Below are positions 26,376 to 36,317 of a stretch of DNA of 64,000 bases, in pieces. Below the pieces are notes generated by a model that saw only the letters and a list, made by a program, of their open reading frames with translations, did no database searches and was not told where the DNA came from. The position numbers and the translations under genes are program-made. Source of the stretch: Sinimarinibacterium flocculans (GTDB taxonomy: Bacteria; Pseudomonadota; Gammaproteobacteria; Nevskiales; Nevskiaceae); assembly GCF_003201205.1 (NCBI RefSeq), contig NZ_QICN01000011.1:62001-126000 (forward strand). Reading direction: 5' to 3'. The first letter of the stretch is position 1, and each line of letters opens with the position of its first letter.

Positions 26376-27779
26376 ATGAACCAGAGCATCAACAAGAAAG
26401 GGACCCTGTTCCAGCAGCTCGGCAACGGCGTGCTCGTCGCCGCCGTCATCGTGCTGCTCGGCTTCGTCTCGGTGCGCTTCAAGACCGAGCTCGACTGGAC
26501 CGCGAACAAGCGCAACACGCTGACCGACGCCAGCGTCCAGCTGCTCGACTCGCTCGCCGACCCGGTGACCTTCTACGTGTTCGCCCCCAGCGGCGCCGAC
26601 ACCCGGCGTGCGGTGGAGGAGGACCTGGGCAAGTACCTGCGCGAGAAGAAGGACATCCGTGTCCAGTACATCGACCCGAGCGTCTCGCCGCAGAAGGTGC
26701 GCGAGTTCAACATCAACTTCATCGGCGAGGTCGTCGTCGAATACCAGGGCCGCCGCGAGAACCTGCGAGCGACCACCGAGCAGAGCATCACCACCGCGCT
26801 GCAGCGGCTGTCGTACTCGGGCGAGCAGTTCGTGGTCTTCCTCGAGGGTCACGGCGAGCGCGCGACGGCGGGCGAGGGGCCGGACAGCTACGCGCGCTTC
26901 GCCCAGGCGCTGCGCGACAAGGGTCTCAAGGTCCAGGGCCTGAACTTGGTGCAGACGCCCGCGATCCCCGACAACACCAGCGTGCTGGTGATCGCGTCGC
27001 CGACGGCGAAGCTGTTCGACGGCGAGATCGCGCTGATCCGCGAGTACGTGAACAACGGCGGCAACCTGCTGTGGCTGGCCGATCCGGACTTTCCGGTCGG
27101 CATCGAGCCGCTGGCGCAGGACCTCGGTATCGAGTGGCAGAACGGCTACGCGATCCTGCCGGAGTACCAGTTGCTCGGCACCGGCCACCCCGGCTTCTTC
27201 GCCGCAATCGGCTATCCGCCGAACGCGGTGACGCAGGGGCTCGATCTGGTGACGCTGTTCCCGTTCGTGCGCTCGATCGCCGGCCAGGGCGCCGAGGGCT
27301 GGACGCTGCAACCGATGTTGCAGACCTCGGACGCCGCCTGGCTCGAGACCGGCGACATCGAGGCCGGCACGGTGGCGCTCGACGACACCGACATCCCCGG
27401 ACCCTTGAACATCGGCGTGACGCTGACGCGCTCGTACACACCGCCGGCCTCCGCCGACGGTGACGGTCAGACGGACGACGCGGCCGACGACGCCACACCG
27501 GCGGCCCGTCCGCAGCGCGTCGTGCTCGTCGGCGATGCCGACTTCCTCGCCGACGCCTACGTCGGCGAACTCGGCAACCAGCAGCTCGGCCTGAACATCG
27601 TGCAGTGGCTGGCGACGCGCGATGCGCAGCTCAACATCGACATCAAGGCCGCGCCGGACACGATGCTCTATCTGCCGGGCTGGGCCACGGTCACGATCTC
27701 GGCGATCTTCGTGCTGCTGCTGCCGCTGACGCTCGTCGGCTTCGGCGTCGCACGCTGGGCCGTGCGCCGCCGCCGCTAA
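26376..27779 (+). CDS. GldG-like ABC auxiliary protein (ABC_transp_aux)
   Basis: This 467-residue protein has an N-terminal membrane helix (about 16-36), a large extracytoplasmic domain and a C-terminal membrane helix followed by RRRR. FLEGHGER and VLVIASPTAKLF fit the ABC_transp_aux domain, in which a GATase-like fold holds the substrate or partner. An acidic and Ala-rich stretch with repeated Asp (about residues 365-385) precedes the last segment. It is the third gene of the operon. The function is known only by association with ABC-2 exporters. Confidence 0.85.
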   Translation: MNQSINKKGTLFQQLGNGVLVAAVIVLLGFVSVRFKTELDWTANKRNTLTDASVQLLDSLADPVTFYVFAPSGADTRRAVEEDLGKYLREKKDIRVQYIDPSVSPQKVREFNINFIGEVVVEYQGRRENLRATTEQSITTALQRLSYSGEQFVVFLEGHGERATAGEGPDSYARFAQALRDKGLKVQGLNLVQTPAIPDNTSVLVIASPTAKLFDGEIALIREYVNNGGNLLWLADPDFPVGIEPLAQDLGIEWQNGYAILPEYQLLGTGHPGFFAAIGYPPNAVTQGLDLVTLFPFVRSIAGQGAEGWTLQPMLQTSDAAWLETGDIEAGTVALDDTDIPGPLNIGVTLTRSYTPPASADGDGQTDDAADDATPAARPQRVVLVGDADFLADAYVGELGNQQLGLNIVQWLATRDAQLNIDIKAAPDTMLYLPGWATVTISAIFVLLLPLTLVGFGVARWAVRRRR

Positions 27780-27790
27780 GGGGGACCGCG

Positions 27791-28672
27791 ATGAAGCGCT
27801 CGCATCTCAACGTCGCGCTGGCCGTGGCCGTGGCCGGGCTCGGCGCGCTGCTGTGGTTCAGTCGCGAACAGGACGAGGTGTTTCCGCCGTTGACGCCGCT
27901 GGCGCAGGACGCGGTCAGCTCGATCACCGTCGCCCATCCGGACGCGCCCGTGATCCGGCTGCAGAAGCAGGACGGGCAGTGGCGGCTGGTCGAGCCGGTA
28001 CAGGCACCCGCCGACGAGTTCGAGGTCGCCAGCCTCGTCAATCTGGCGAGCACCGACGTCAAGCGCAGCCTCGCCGCTGCCGAGGTGGACCTGGCCGAAC
28101 TCAAGCTCGACCCGCCGCAGTACCGCATCACGCTCAACGACACCGAACTCGCCTTCGGCGACAGCGAACCGATCGAGCACCGGCGCTACGTGCGCACCGG
28201 CGACCAGGTCGCACTGGTGCTCGACCCGCCGAGCGCCGCACTCGACGCCGACTACAGCGACCTCGTGGCCAAGCCGCTGGTGCCGCCCGGCGCCGAGATC
28301 CGCCGCATCGAGCTGCCGGGACTGACGGTCGCGCGCGAGAACGACGCCTGGACCTCGCCAGAGCACCCCGACGCCGAGTCGGCGCGGGTCGAGCCGGTCG
28401 TCACCGCCTGGCGTGAGCTGCGGGCGATGTGGAACGCCGAGCGCCCGGACGATGCCGGCGACGCCGGCGATCCGGTGCGCATCGTCCTCGCCGACGGCGA
28501 GCTGAACCTGCGCATCGTCGAGCGCGAGCCGCAGCTCAAGATCGACAATCCGGCCTATGGCGTGCGCTACACCGTGTCCAAGGCCGAGCTCGACAGGCTG
28601 ACGAAGTTGGCCGAGCCCGCGCCGACCCCGCCGCCCGAAGCGTCCGCGGACGAGCCGACGCCGTCCGAATAG
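27791..28672 (+). CDS. DUF4340 domain protein
   Basis: A 293-residue protein with an N-terminal signal anchor (residues 5-20) and a predominantly beta extracytoplasmic region containing three repeats of the kind PxYRITLND and VRIVLADGELNLRI, the DUF4340 pattern. It ends in a Pro/Glu-rich tail. The ATG at 27791 follows a GGGGA ribosome site and the GldG gene by 11 bp. It probably works with the GldG-like protein on the periplasmic side of the exporter; no biochemical function is established that I know of. Confidence 0.82.
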   Translation: MKRSHLNVALAVAVAGLGALLWFSREQDEVFPPLTPLAQDAVSSITVAHPDAPVIRLQKQDGQWRLVEPVQAPADEFEVASLVNLASTDVKRSLAAAEVDLAELKLDPPQYRITLNDTELAFGDSEPIEHRRYVRTGDQVALVLDPPSAALDADYSDLVAKPLVPPGAEIRRIELPGLTVARENDAWTSPEHPDAESARVEPVVTAWRELRAMWNAERPDDAGDAGDPVRIVLADGELNLRIVEREPQLKIDNPAYGVRYTVSKAELDRLTKLAEPAPTPPPEASADEPTPSE

Positions 28673-28675
28673 AGA

Positions 28676-28751
28676 CCCTGCAGGAGCGCGTTCGGGCGCG
28701 AGCCGTCTGTTGATCCGGGCGCATGGTCGCGCCTGAAGGCGCTCCTACAGG
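28676..28751. repeat. REP doublet (REPIN-like inverted pair)
   Basis: Two inverted copies of a short repeat face each other. One reads CTGCAGGAGCGCGTTCGGGC from 28678, the other is its complement form reading GCGCCTGAAGGCGCTCCTAC at 28729-28748. The pattern (G)TAGGAGCGxxTTCxGxCGCGA is the style of REP sequences in Pseudomonas and Xanthomonadaceae. The element lies between the DUF4340 gene and mutM and could form one long hairpin. A second, diverged pair occurs at 33590-33652. Confidence 0.65.
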
Positions 28752-28794
28752 TGCATTGTTGGCGGCGGCGAACACGGCGCGACCATAATCCCCC

Positions 28795-29613
28795 ATGCCC
28801 GAATTGCCCGAGGTCGAGACCGTCCGCCGCGGTCTGACGCCGTACCTGCAGCATCGTCGCATCGCCGCGGCGACGGTGCGCGAACCGCGCCTGCGCTGGC
28901 CGATCCTTGCGGAGCTGCCGGCCAAGCTGGCCGGGCGGCGCGTCGAACGGATCGACCGGCGCGGCAAGTACCTCATCGTCGTGCTCGACAGCGGCGACCG
29001 CGTGATCCTGCATCTGGGCATGAGCGGGCGCATTCTCGTGCTCGAGCCGTCGGTGCCGCTACGCAAGCACGATCACGTCGACTGGACGCTCGACAGCGGG
29101 CGGATCATGCGCTTCCACGATCCGCGCCGCTTCGGCGCGATGCTGTGGTGGCCCGCCGCCGAAACCGAACACCTGCTGCTGCGCGGCATGGGGCCCGAGC
29201 CGTTCTCCGATGCCTTCGACGGCGATTACCTGTTCCGGCTGTCGCGCGGCCGCAGTGCGGCGGTCAAGAGCTTCGTCATGGACGGCCGCATCGTCGTCGG
29301 GGCCGGCAACATCTACGCGACCGAGGCGCTGTTCCGCGCCGGTATCCGCCCGACGCGCGCCGCGGGAAAACTCACGCGCGCGGACTGCGCGCGCCTTGCC
29401 GCACACATCCGCGAGGTGCTCGCGGAAGCAGTGGAGCTGGGCGGCACGACGCTGCGCGACTTTGCCGGTGCCGACGGCGCGTCCGGCTACTTCCAGCAGG
29501 CACTGTCCGTCTACGGTCGCGACGGCGAGCCCTGCCGCGTCTGCGCGTCGCCGATCCGCCGCATCGTCATCGGCCAGCGTTCGTCGTTCTACTGCACACG
29601 CTGCCAGCGGTAG
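28795..29613 (+). CDS. mutM: Formamidopyrimidine-DNA glycosylase
   Basis: This 272-residue DNA repair enzyme removes oxidised purines. The catalytic N-terminal PELPEVET (Pro1 after Met removal, Glu2), the H2TH region containing GAGNIYATEALF and the C-terminal zinc finger with four cysteines (PCRVC and FYCTRC) are all present. A CATAAT element ends only 5 bp before the ATG, so translation may start on a leaderless transcript. It follows the REP doublet. Confidence 0.97.
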   Translation: MPELPEVETVRRGLTPYLQHRRIAAATVREPRLRWPILAELPAKLAGRRVERIDRRGKYLIVVLDSGDRVILHLGMSGRILVLEPSVPLRKHDHVDWTLDSGRIMRFHDPRRFGAMLWWPAAETEHLLLRGMGPEPFSDAFDGDYLFRLSRGRSAAVKSFVMDGRIVVGAGNIYATEALFRAGIRPTRAAGKLTRADCARLAAHIREVLAEAVELGGTTLRDFAGADGASGYFQQALSVYGRDGEPCRVCASPIRRIVIGQRSSFYCTRCQR

Positions 29614-29660
29614 CGCCCGAGCGTCGTGACCCGGATTGCCGAAGGTCCTAAGCTGGCGGC

Positions 29661-30059
29661 ATGAATCCGGATCGCCTCGACCGCTGGCTGGGTTTCGTCG
29701 CCATCGCGCACGTCATCGCCGGACTGGCGCTGCCGTTCGTCCTGCTGCGCACGGGCTGGCTCGACGCCTGGCTGCCGCTTGCCGATCGTGATGCACGTAC
29801 TGCGTTCGCCCTCTTCGGCCCGACCGTCGCCAGCTGGGGTTTGCTCATGCTGTTTCTCGTTCAGCACGGCCTGCGCCGCAACCAGGCCTGGGCAGCCAAC
29901 GCGCTGATTGCCGGCATCCTCGTCTGGGCACCGCTCGACGCGGCGATCTGCTACGCCTACGGCTGGATGCACGCCGTTGCGCTCGACGCCGTCGCAAGCG
30001 CCGCGATCCTGATTCCGGCGCTGTGGCGGCGTGTGCAGATCGCCCGGAGTGCGATGTGA
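29661..30059 (+). CDS. Small four-helix membrane protein, unknown function
   Basis: A 132-residue protein with four hydrophobic segments (about residues 10-29, 44-68, 78-97 and 100-122) and few other features. I do not recognise a family with certainty. It is preceded by a TAAGCT element 6 bp before the ATG and overlaps or abuts the dioxygenase-like gene downstream, whose alternative GTG start lies inside its stop codon, so the two are probably co-expressed. Confidence 0.7.
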   Translation: MNPDRLDRWLGFVAIAHVIAGLALPFVLLRTGWLDAWLPLADRDARTAFALFGPTVASWGLLMLFLVQHGLRRNQAWAANALIAGILVWAPLDAAICYAYGWMHAVALDAVASAAILIPALWRRVQIARSAM

Positions 30060-30061
30060 GC

Positions 30062-30859
30062 ATGCGTCAGCCGAGCTGGTTCATCCCGCACGGCGGCGGA
30101 CCGTGCTTCTTCATGGACTGGTCGCCGATCGGGCCGGCCGATACCTGGAAGGGCATGGAGGTCTTCCTGCGCAGCCTGCTCGACGGCGCGCCGCGGCCAC
30201 GTGCGGTGCTGGTGATCTCCGCGCACTGGGAAGCGCCAGACTTCACCGTCAATGCCGCGGCGCAACCACCCTTGCTGTTCGACTACCACGGCTTTCCGCC
30301 GCATACCTACCGCCTGCAGTACCCGGCGCCGGGCGATCCGGTGCTTGCGGCGCTGGTGGTAGAGCGGATTCGCGGCGCCGGACTGCCGTGCGCCCGCATC
30401 GACGATCGCGGCCTGGATCACGGCGTCTTCGTGCCGATGCTGCTGATCGACCCGCCGGCGCAGCTCCCCGTCGTCCAGCTGTCGCTGCGCGAGGGCCTCG
30501 ATCCGGCCGAGCATCTGCGCCTGGGCCGCGCGCTGGCGCCGCTGCGCGACGAGGGCGTGCTGATCCTCGGCAGCGGCATGAGCTTTCACGACGTGCGCGC
30601 GCTGATGCGCGGCGACAGCGCCCGGGATGCACAGGTGTTCGACGACTGGCTGACTACCGCCGCGGTCGATGCGCCCGATCGCCGCGACGCCGCACTGGTC
30701 GACTGGCAGCGCGCACCCGGCGCACGCGCTGCCCATCCGCGCGAGGAACACCTGTTGCCGATGATGGTTGCGGCCGGGGCGGCCGGCGATGACGTGGGTA
30801 CGCGCGTCTACAGCGAGCCGATCATGGGCAACCGCGTGTCGGCCTACCGCTTCGGCTGA
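30062..30859 (+). CDS. LigB/YgiD-type 4,5-DOPA extradiol dioxygenase-like protein
   Basis: A 265-residue protein of the class III extradiol dioxygenase superfamily. The metal ligands fall in IPHGGGPCFFMDW (N-terminal His), SAHWE and the LDHGVFVPM segment. Closest in style is E. coli YgiD, which opens the ring of L-DOPA in vitro; the natural substrate is uncertain. The ATG at 30062 was chosen. GTG at 30056 is in frame and overlaps the preceding stop. A perfect 8-bp hairpin without a T tract follows at 30868-30890. Confidence 0.88.
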   Translation: MRQPSWFIPHGGGPCFFMDWSPIGPADTWKGMEVFLRSLLDGAPRPRAVLVISAHWEAPDFTVNAAAQPPLLFDYHGFPPHTYRLQYPAPGDPVLAALVVERIRGAGLPCARIDDRGLDHGVFVPMLLIDPPAQLPVVQLSLREGLDPAEHLRLGRALAPLRDEGVLILGSGMSFHDVRALMRGDSARDAQVFDDWLTTAAVDAPDRRDAALVDWQRAPGARAAHPREEHLLPMMVAAGAAGDDVGTRVYSEPIMGNRVSAYRFG

Positions 30860-30891
30860 GCGGCGCGCCGCCGGGTGTTGCCCCCGGCGGA

Positions 30892-30919
30892 TCGACCCCG
30901 ACATACTGGCCGGTATGTA
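30892..30919 (+). promoter_or_regulatory. Promoter with TetR-type operator upstream of the OYE gene
   Basis: TCGACC (30892-30897) and TATGTA (30914-30919) are 16 bp apart and enclose the inverted repeat ACATAC-N6-GTATGT (30901-30918). The geometry and the -10 (TATGTAAT) match the tetR-operon control region at 4218-4247, except that the repeat spacer is one base longer. The start codon follows 19 bp after the -10. Confidence 0.6.
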
Positions 30920-30938
30920 ATCGACCGGGGACCGTTTC

Positions 30939-32264
30939 ATGACCGATCTGCTCGCGCAGCCTTTCCGGCTGCCCTGTGGCGCCACGCTGCCCAACCGCCT
31001 GTGCAAGGCGGCGATGACCGAGAGCATCGCCGATCCCTGGCTGCGCGCGACCGAACGGCACAACACGCTCTACCGGCGCTGGAGCGAAGGCGGTGCCGGC
31101 CTGCTGCTCACCGGCAACGTGCAGATCGACCGCCGTGTGCTCGAACGCCCGGGCAATGTCGCCATCGACGGCAACGGCGGCATCGAACGGCTCAAGGCCT
31201 GGGCAAAGGCCGGCACCGTCGCCGGCAATCACTTGTGGATGCAGATCTCGCACGCGGGCCGCCAGTCGCCGCGCTACATCGCGCGCGAACCCATGGGACC
31301 GTCGGCGGTGCAGCTCGATCTGTTCGGCAACTACGCCCGGCCGCGTGAACTTCGCGAGGACGAGATCCTCGACTTCATCCAGCGCTTCGCCCATGCGGCG
31401 CGCACCGCGCGCGAGACCGGCTTCACCGGTGTGCAGATCCATTCCGCACACGGCTATCTGCTGAGCTCCTTCCTGTCGCCGGTCACCAATGTCCGGACCG
31501 ACGCGTGGGGCGGCAGCATCGACAACCGAGCACGCTTCCTGATCGAGACCGTTCGCGCGACCCGCGCCGCGGTCGGCGACGATTTCCCGGTCGGCATCAA
31601 GCTCAACTCCGACGACTTCCGCAAGGGTGGCTTCTCCAACGAGGACTGCCTGCGCGTCGTCGAGATGCTCAATGCCGAGAAGGTCGACCTGCTGGAGATT
31701 TCCGGCGGCACCTACGAGCAGCCGCAGCTGCTCGGGTTCTCCGGACGCGACGATTCGGCGACCGATCACCGGCGCCAGAGCACGCGGCAACGCGAGGCCT
31801 ACTTCCTGGACTACGCCGAACGCATCCGCGGCATCGCGAAGATGCCGCTGATGGTCACCGGCGGTTTTCGCACGCGGGCCGGCATGGAGGACGCCCTGTC
31901 CGGCGGTCACTGCGATGTGATCGGCCTCGGCCGGCCGTTGTGCACCGATACCGATTTTCCGAAGCGCCTGCTCGCGCGCGCGGTCGACGAAGCACCGCGC
32001 TACGAGAAGACCCTCAAGCTCGGTTCATCGCGCTGGCTGTCGGGCGCCAGCCCGCTGTTCTTCATTAAGCTGGTCAACGTGCTCGGCCAGCAGGGCTGGT
32101 ACTACCAGCAGCTGTTCCGCCTGGCCGACGGGCTCGAACCCGACCTGAATCGTGGCGTCGGCAAGTCCTTCTTCGCCTATCTCGCGGACGAGCAGACCGT
32201 CGCGGCGCGCATGCGCAAGGCGCGGCGCGCGCTCGATGCCGGGGCAACGCCGCCGGGCGAATAG
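30939..32264 (+). CDS. NADH:flavin oxidoreductase, Old Yellow Enzyme family
   Basis: This 441-residue FMN TIM barrel matches the OYE family: N-terminal PNRLCKAAMTE, QISHAGRQSPR, the active-site pair in VQIHSAHGYL, SPVTNVRTDAWGGS, and the FMN phosphate site VTGGFRTR with GLGRPL. The C-terminal extension of about 60 residues is longer than in minimal OYEs but has no iron-sulfur or second flavin domain. It should reduce activated C=C bonds of enones or detoxify electrophiles. Its promoter holds a TetR-type operator. It converges with the kinase gene, leaving 2 bp between stops. Confidence 0.93.
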   Translation: MTDLLAQPFRLPCGATLPNRLCKAAMTESIADPWLRATERHNTLYRRWSEGGAGLLLTGNVQIDRRVLERPGNVAIDGNGGIERLKAWAKAGTVAGNHLWMQISHAGRQSPRYIAREPMGPSAVQLDLFGNYARPRELREDEILDFIQRFAHAARTARETGFTGVQIHSAHGYLLSSFLSPVTNVRTDAWGGSIDNRARFLIETVRATRAAVGDDFPVGIKLNSDDFRKGGFSNEDCLRVVEMLNAEKVDLLEISGGTYEQPQLLGFSGRDDSATDHRRQSTRQREAYFLDYAERIRGIAKMPLMVTGGFRTRAGMEDALSGGHCDVIGLGRPLCTDTDFPKRLLARAVDEAPRYEKTLKLGSSRWLSGASPLFFIKLVNVLGQQGWYYQQLFRLADGLEPDLNRGVGKSFFAYLADEQTVAARMRKARRALDAGATPPGE

Positions 32265-32266
32265 GC

Positions 32267-33574
32267 CTACGCCGCCGGCAGGCTCAGCGTGACGCGCAGG
32301 CCGCCGCCGTCGCGGTTGGCGAGCTGGATGCGGCCGCCGTGGGCTTCGACGATCTCGCGAGCGAGCGCGAGACCCAGTCCGGTGCCGCTGCGCTTGGTCG
32401 AGTAGAACGGCAGCAGTGCGTTCGCGAGCACGGTGTCGCTCATGCCCGACCCGCGGTCGCGGATCTCGATCCGCCACTGCGTGTTCACGCGCAGGATTTC
32501 CAGTTCGACGGCCTCGGCCGCGCTGCCGGCTTCGTGCGCGTTCTTCAGCAGGTTGATCAGCACCTGCTCGACCTGCACCGGGTCAACGCGCACCGAGTCC
32601 TCCGGTGCCTCGCCGGCGAGGCGGAACGGCACCTGCTGCGCGAGCGCACCGATCAGCTCGGTCCAGGCGACGGTTTCGAGCCGCGGTGCCGGCAGGCGCG
32701 CGAACTGGGCGTAGCCTTCGATGAACTGGTGCAGGTGCCGGGCGCGGGTGCCGATGGTGGCGAAGACCTCGGGCAGGCGTTCGGTCTGGCCGCGCCTGGC
32801 CAGCTCGCTGCCGGAGTGCGCCATCGACGAGATCGGCGCCAGCGAGTTGTTGAGTTCGTGGCTCATCACGCGGATGACCTTCTTCCACGTGGCGACTTCC
32901 TGCCGCGAGAGTTCGCGGGTCATGCGCCGGAACAGGTAGAGGCGGTGCCCGCGACCCTGCAGCCGGAACCCGCGCTGCGACAGATGGAAGGTCTCCTCGC
33001 CATCCGGAAAGCCGACGCTGAACAGTGCATCGCCGCCGCCGGCGAGCGCCTCGCGCATCGCCGGCGGACCTGCATCGACGATGTCGTCGAAACGCGTGCC
33101 GGCGAGGCTGCGGTTCTCGTTGAACAGCTGGCGCGCCGCGAGGTTGGCGTAGGCGACGTGGCCGCCGTCGTCGACCAGGACCAGCGCCACCGGCGTGTTC
33201 TGCACGACGGTGTCGAGCAGCAGCTCGCGCTGCACCAGGTGCTGGCGCTGTTCGCGCAGCGTGCGCGCCAGCTCGCCGTGCTGACGCGACAGCTCGCCGA
33301 TGACGTCGTGACGCGCACTGGCGATCGACAGGCTGAAGTCGCCGTCGCGAAAGCTGGCCACCGCGCCCTGCAGCGCCCGCAGCAGGCGCTCGAGCGGCTC
33401 GACCTGGCGGCGGGCGATGACGAGCGCACCGATCAGCGACACGCCGCCGGCGGCGAGCACGGCGAGCAGCGACGAATCCATCGTTCGCAGCACGCCGATG
33501 CCGACCGCGGATGCGCACACGGCGAGCAGGGCGCTCAGCAGGGCGAAGCGGGCATCAAGCGAGAGACCGCGCAT
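32267..33574 (-). CDS. Sensor histidine kinase (NtrY-like)
   Basis: A 435-residue kinase with two N-terminal membrane helices (about 10-28 and 38-54) enclosing almost no periplasmic loop, a HAMP-like linker, a PAS domain at about 120-215 (LLDTVVQNTPVALVLVDDGG), the H-box VMSHELNNSLAP (His239) and an ATPase domain with NLLKNAHEA, DRGSGM and GTGLGLALA. The tiny loop suggests it senses a signal in or near the membrane or in the cytoplasm. Its partner is the NtrC-family regulator encoded 95 bp upstream in the same direction. Confidence 0.92.
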   Translation of the reverse strand: MRGLSLDARFALLSALLAVCASAVGIGVLRTMDSSLLAVLAAGGVSLIGALVIARRQVEPLERLLRALQGAVASFRDGDFSLSIASARHDVIGELSRQHGELARTLREQRQHLVQRELLLDTVVQNTPVALVLVDDGGHVAYANLAARQLFNENRSLAGTRFDDIVDAGPPAMREALAGGGDALFSVGFPDGEETFHLSQRGFRLQGRGHRLYLFRRMTRELSRQEVATWKKVIRVMSHELNNSLAPISSMAHSGSELARRGQTERLPEVFATIGTRARHLHQFIEGYAQFARLPAPRLETVAWTELIGALAQQVPFRLAGEAPEDSVRVDPVQVEQVLINLLKNAHEAGSAAEAVELEILRVNTQWRIEIRDRGSGMSDTVLANALLPFYSTKRSGTGLGLALAREIVEAHGGRIQLANRDGGGLRVTLSLPAA

Positions 33575-33589
33575 CGCGCGAGTTTAGGC

Positions 33590-33652
33590 AGACGCGCCTT
33601 CCGGCGCGACCGGGTGGGACGTCAGCACAGCGTCGCACCCGAAGGCGCGCCG
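33590..33652. repeat. Diverged REP-like inverted pair
   Basis: The sequence GCGCCTTCCGGCGCGACC (33595-33612) resembles the REP core at 28.7 kb (GCGCCTTCAGGCGCGACC on the complementary strand), and an inverted partner reading GTCGCACCCGAAGGCGCG occurs at 33632-33649. The pair fills the 95-bp space between the two-component genes. It is more diverged than the first doublet. Confidence 0.45.
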
Positions 33653-33669
33653 ACACGCGGCATGGGCCA

Positions 33670-35028
<1,359 letters not shown>

Positions 35029-35089
35029 CCGCAGTGGATGCGCGGGCGCCCGAAAAGGTTGCGTCGCAGGGTGCAGGGCATGCGGCCGA

Positions 35090-36304
35090 TCATACCGTGC
35101 GGGTGGCGGTCGCCGGCGGCACCGAGGCGGCGCGCAGCGCCGGCGCCAGCACCGCGACCTGCCCGAGCAACCACAGCGTCAGCGCGCCCACCGGCAGGTA
35201 CAGCCACGGCAGGCGCGGCAGTTCGTACTGCTGCATCAGCCAGCCGCTGATCGCATAGGCCGCGAGCATGCCCAGCACGATGCCGGCCGTGACGATGAGG
35301 AAGTTCTCGGTCTGGAAGTAGTAGAGGATCTGGCGGCGCGTCGCGCCGAGCGCCCGCCGGATGCCGATCTGGCGCCGCCGCCGCTGCACCCAGAAGCTGG
35401 CCAGACCGACGATGCCCAGCGCGGTGACGATCAGCAGGGCGACGACCACGGCGACCAGCAGCCCGGCCATCACGCGATCCTCCTCGAAATAGCTGCTGCG
35501 CAGCTCCTCGATGGTCGTGGCCGACAGCACGATGCGGTTGGGCGAGATCTCGCGCAGCTTCGTGCGCGCGGCCTCGATCACGGCGGCGCGGTCCTGCGGC
35601 GCCGCGCGCAGCAGGTAGAAGCCGTAGCCGCCGCCCATGCGGATCGGCAGGATCATCGACAGCCCGGTGAAGTCCGGGTCCTCGCTGATGTTGGGCCGGA
35701 TCAGGCGCTCGACGACACCGACCACGCGCGCCGGCGTTTCCGACGGGTAGAACTCCTTGCCCAGCGCATCGGCGTCGCCGAACAGCGTCCGCGCCAGGGT
35801 CTGCGTGATGATGGCCACGCGCGGCCCTTCCTCGCCGGCGAACAGCCCCTCGAAGGTGACGATCTCGTCGTGCGTGAAGTTGCGACCGGCGACCAGGCGC
35901 AGGCCCAGCGTGTCCAGCAGGCGTTCGTCGCCGTAGTAGGCCCCGACGTCGGCGACGCTCTGCTGATCGTCGCGCGCCATGCGCACGCTGGTGTTCCAGG
36001 ACGAGCGGAAGAACGGTACCTGGTTGACCAGTGCCGCCTGGCGCACGCCGGGCAGGGCCTCAAGCGCGCGCAGGTCTTCCTGCATGCGCAGGCCCGGATT
36101 CTCGGCGTTGCCGAGTCCGGCCGTGGCGACGCGGATCAGCTCGTTCTCCGCGATGCCGCTGTCGATGCGGCTCGCCTCCATGCGGTGCGCGATCAGGAAC
36201 AGCGCGTTGCAGACGATCGCGCAGCACAGCGCGATCTCGATCGCGATCAGCGCGGCCGCGGTCTTCTGGCGCTTGAGCGCGGCGAGGATGGGCAGGATGT
36301 CCAT
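35090..36304 (-). CDS. MacB/FtsX-type ABC permease (second copy)
   Basis: A 404-residue protein with one N-terminal helix (about 20-40), a large periplasmic domain (MacB_PCD) and three C-terminal helices in the FtsX domain, containing RRRRQIGIRRALGATRRQIL. Such permeases do not form a channel. They couple ATP hydrolysis to motions in a periplasmic tunnel or push substrate into TolC. It is encoded 13 bp after a longer paralogous permease, so the transporter is probably a heterodimer. Confidence 0.9.
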   Translation of the reverse strand: MDILPILAALKRQKTAAALIAIEIALCCAIVCNALFLIAHRMEASRIDSGIAENELIRVATAGLGNAENPGLRMQEDLRALEALPGVRQAALVNQVPFFRSSWNTSVRMARDDQQSVADVGAYYGDERLLDTLGLRLVAGRNFTHDEIVTFEGLFAGEEGPRVAIITQTLARTLFGDADALGKEFYPSETPARVVGVVERLIRPNISEDPDFTGLSMILPIRMGGGYGFYLLRAAPQDRAAVIEAARTKLREISPNRIVLSATTIEELRSSYFEEDRVMAGLLVAVVVALLIVTALGIVGLASFWVQRRRRQIGIRRALGATRRQILYYFQTENFLIVTAGIVLGMLAAYAISGWLMQQYELPRLPWLYLPVGALTLWLLGQVAVLAPALRAASVPPATATRTV

Positions 36305-36317
36305 GTCGGGTTCTCCC

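Noticed and set aside
30868-30890. A perfect 8-bp GC hairpin after the dioxygenase gene.
   Set aside because: It has no T tract on either strand, so I do not call it an intrinsic terminator. It may still have a role in RNA stability.
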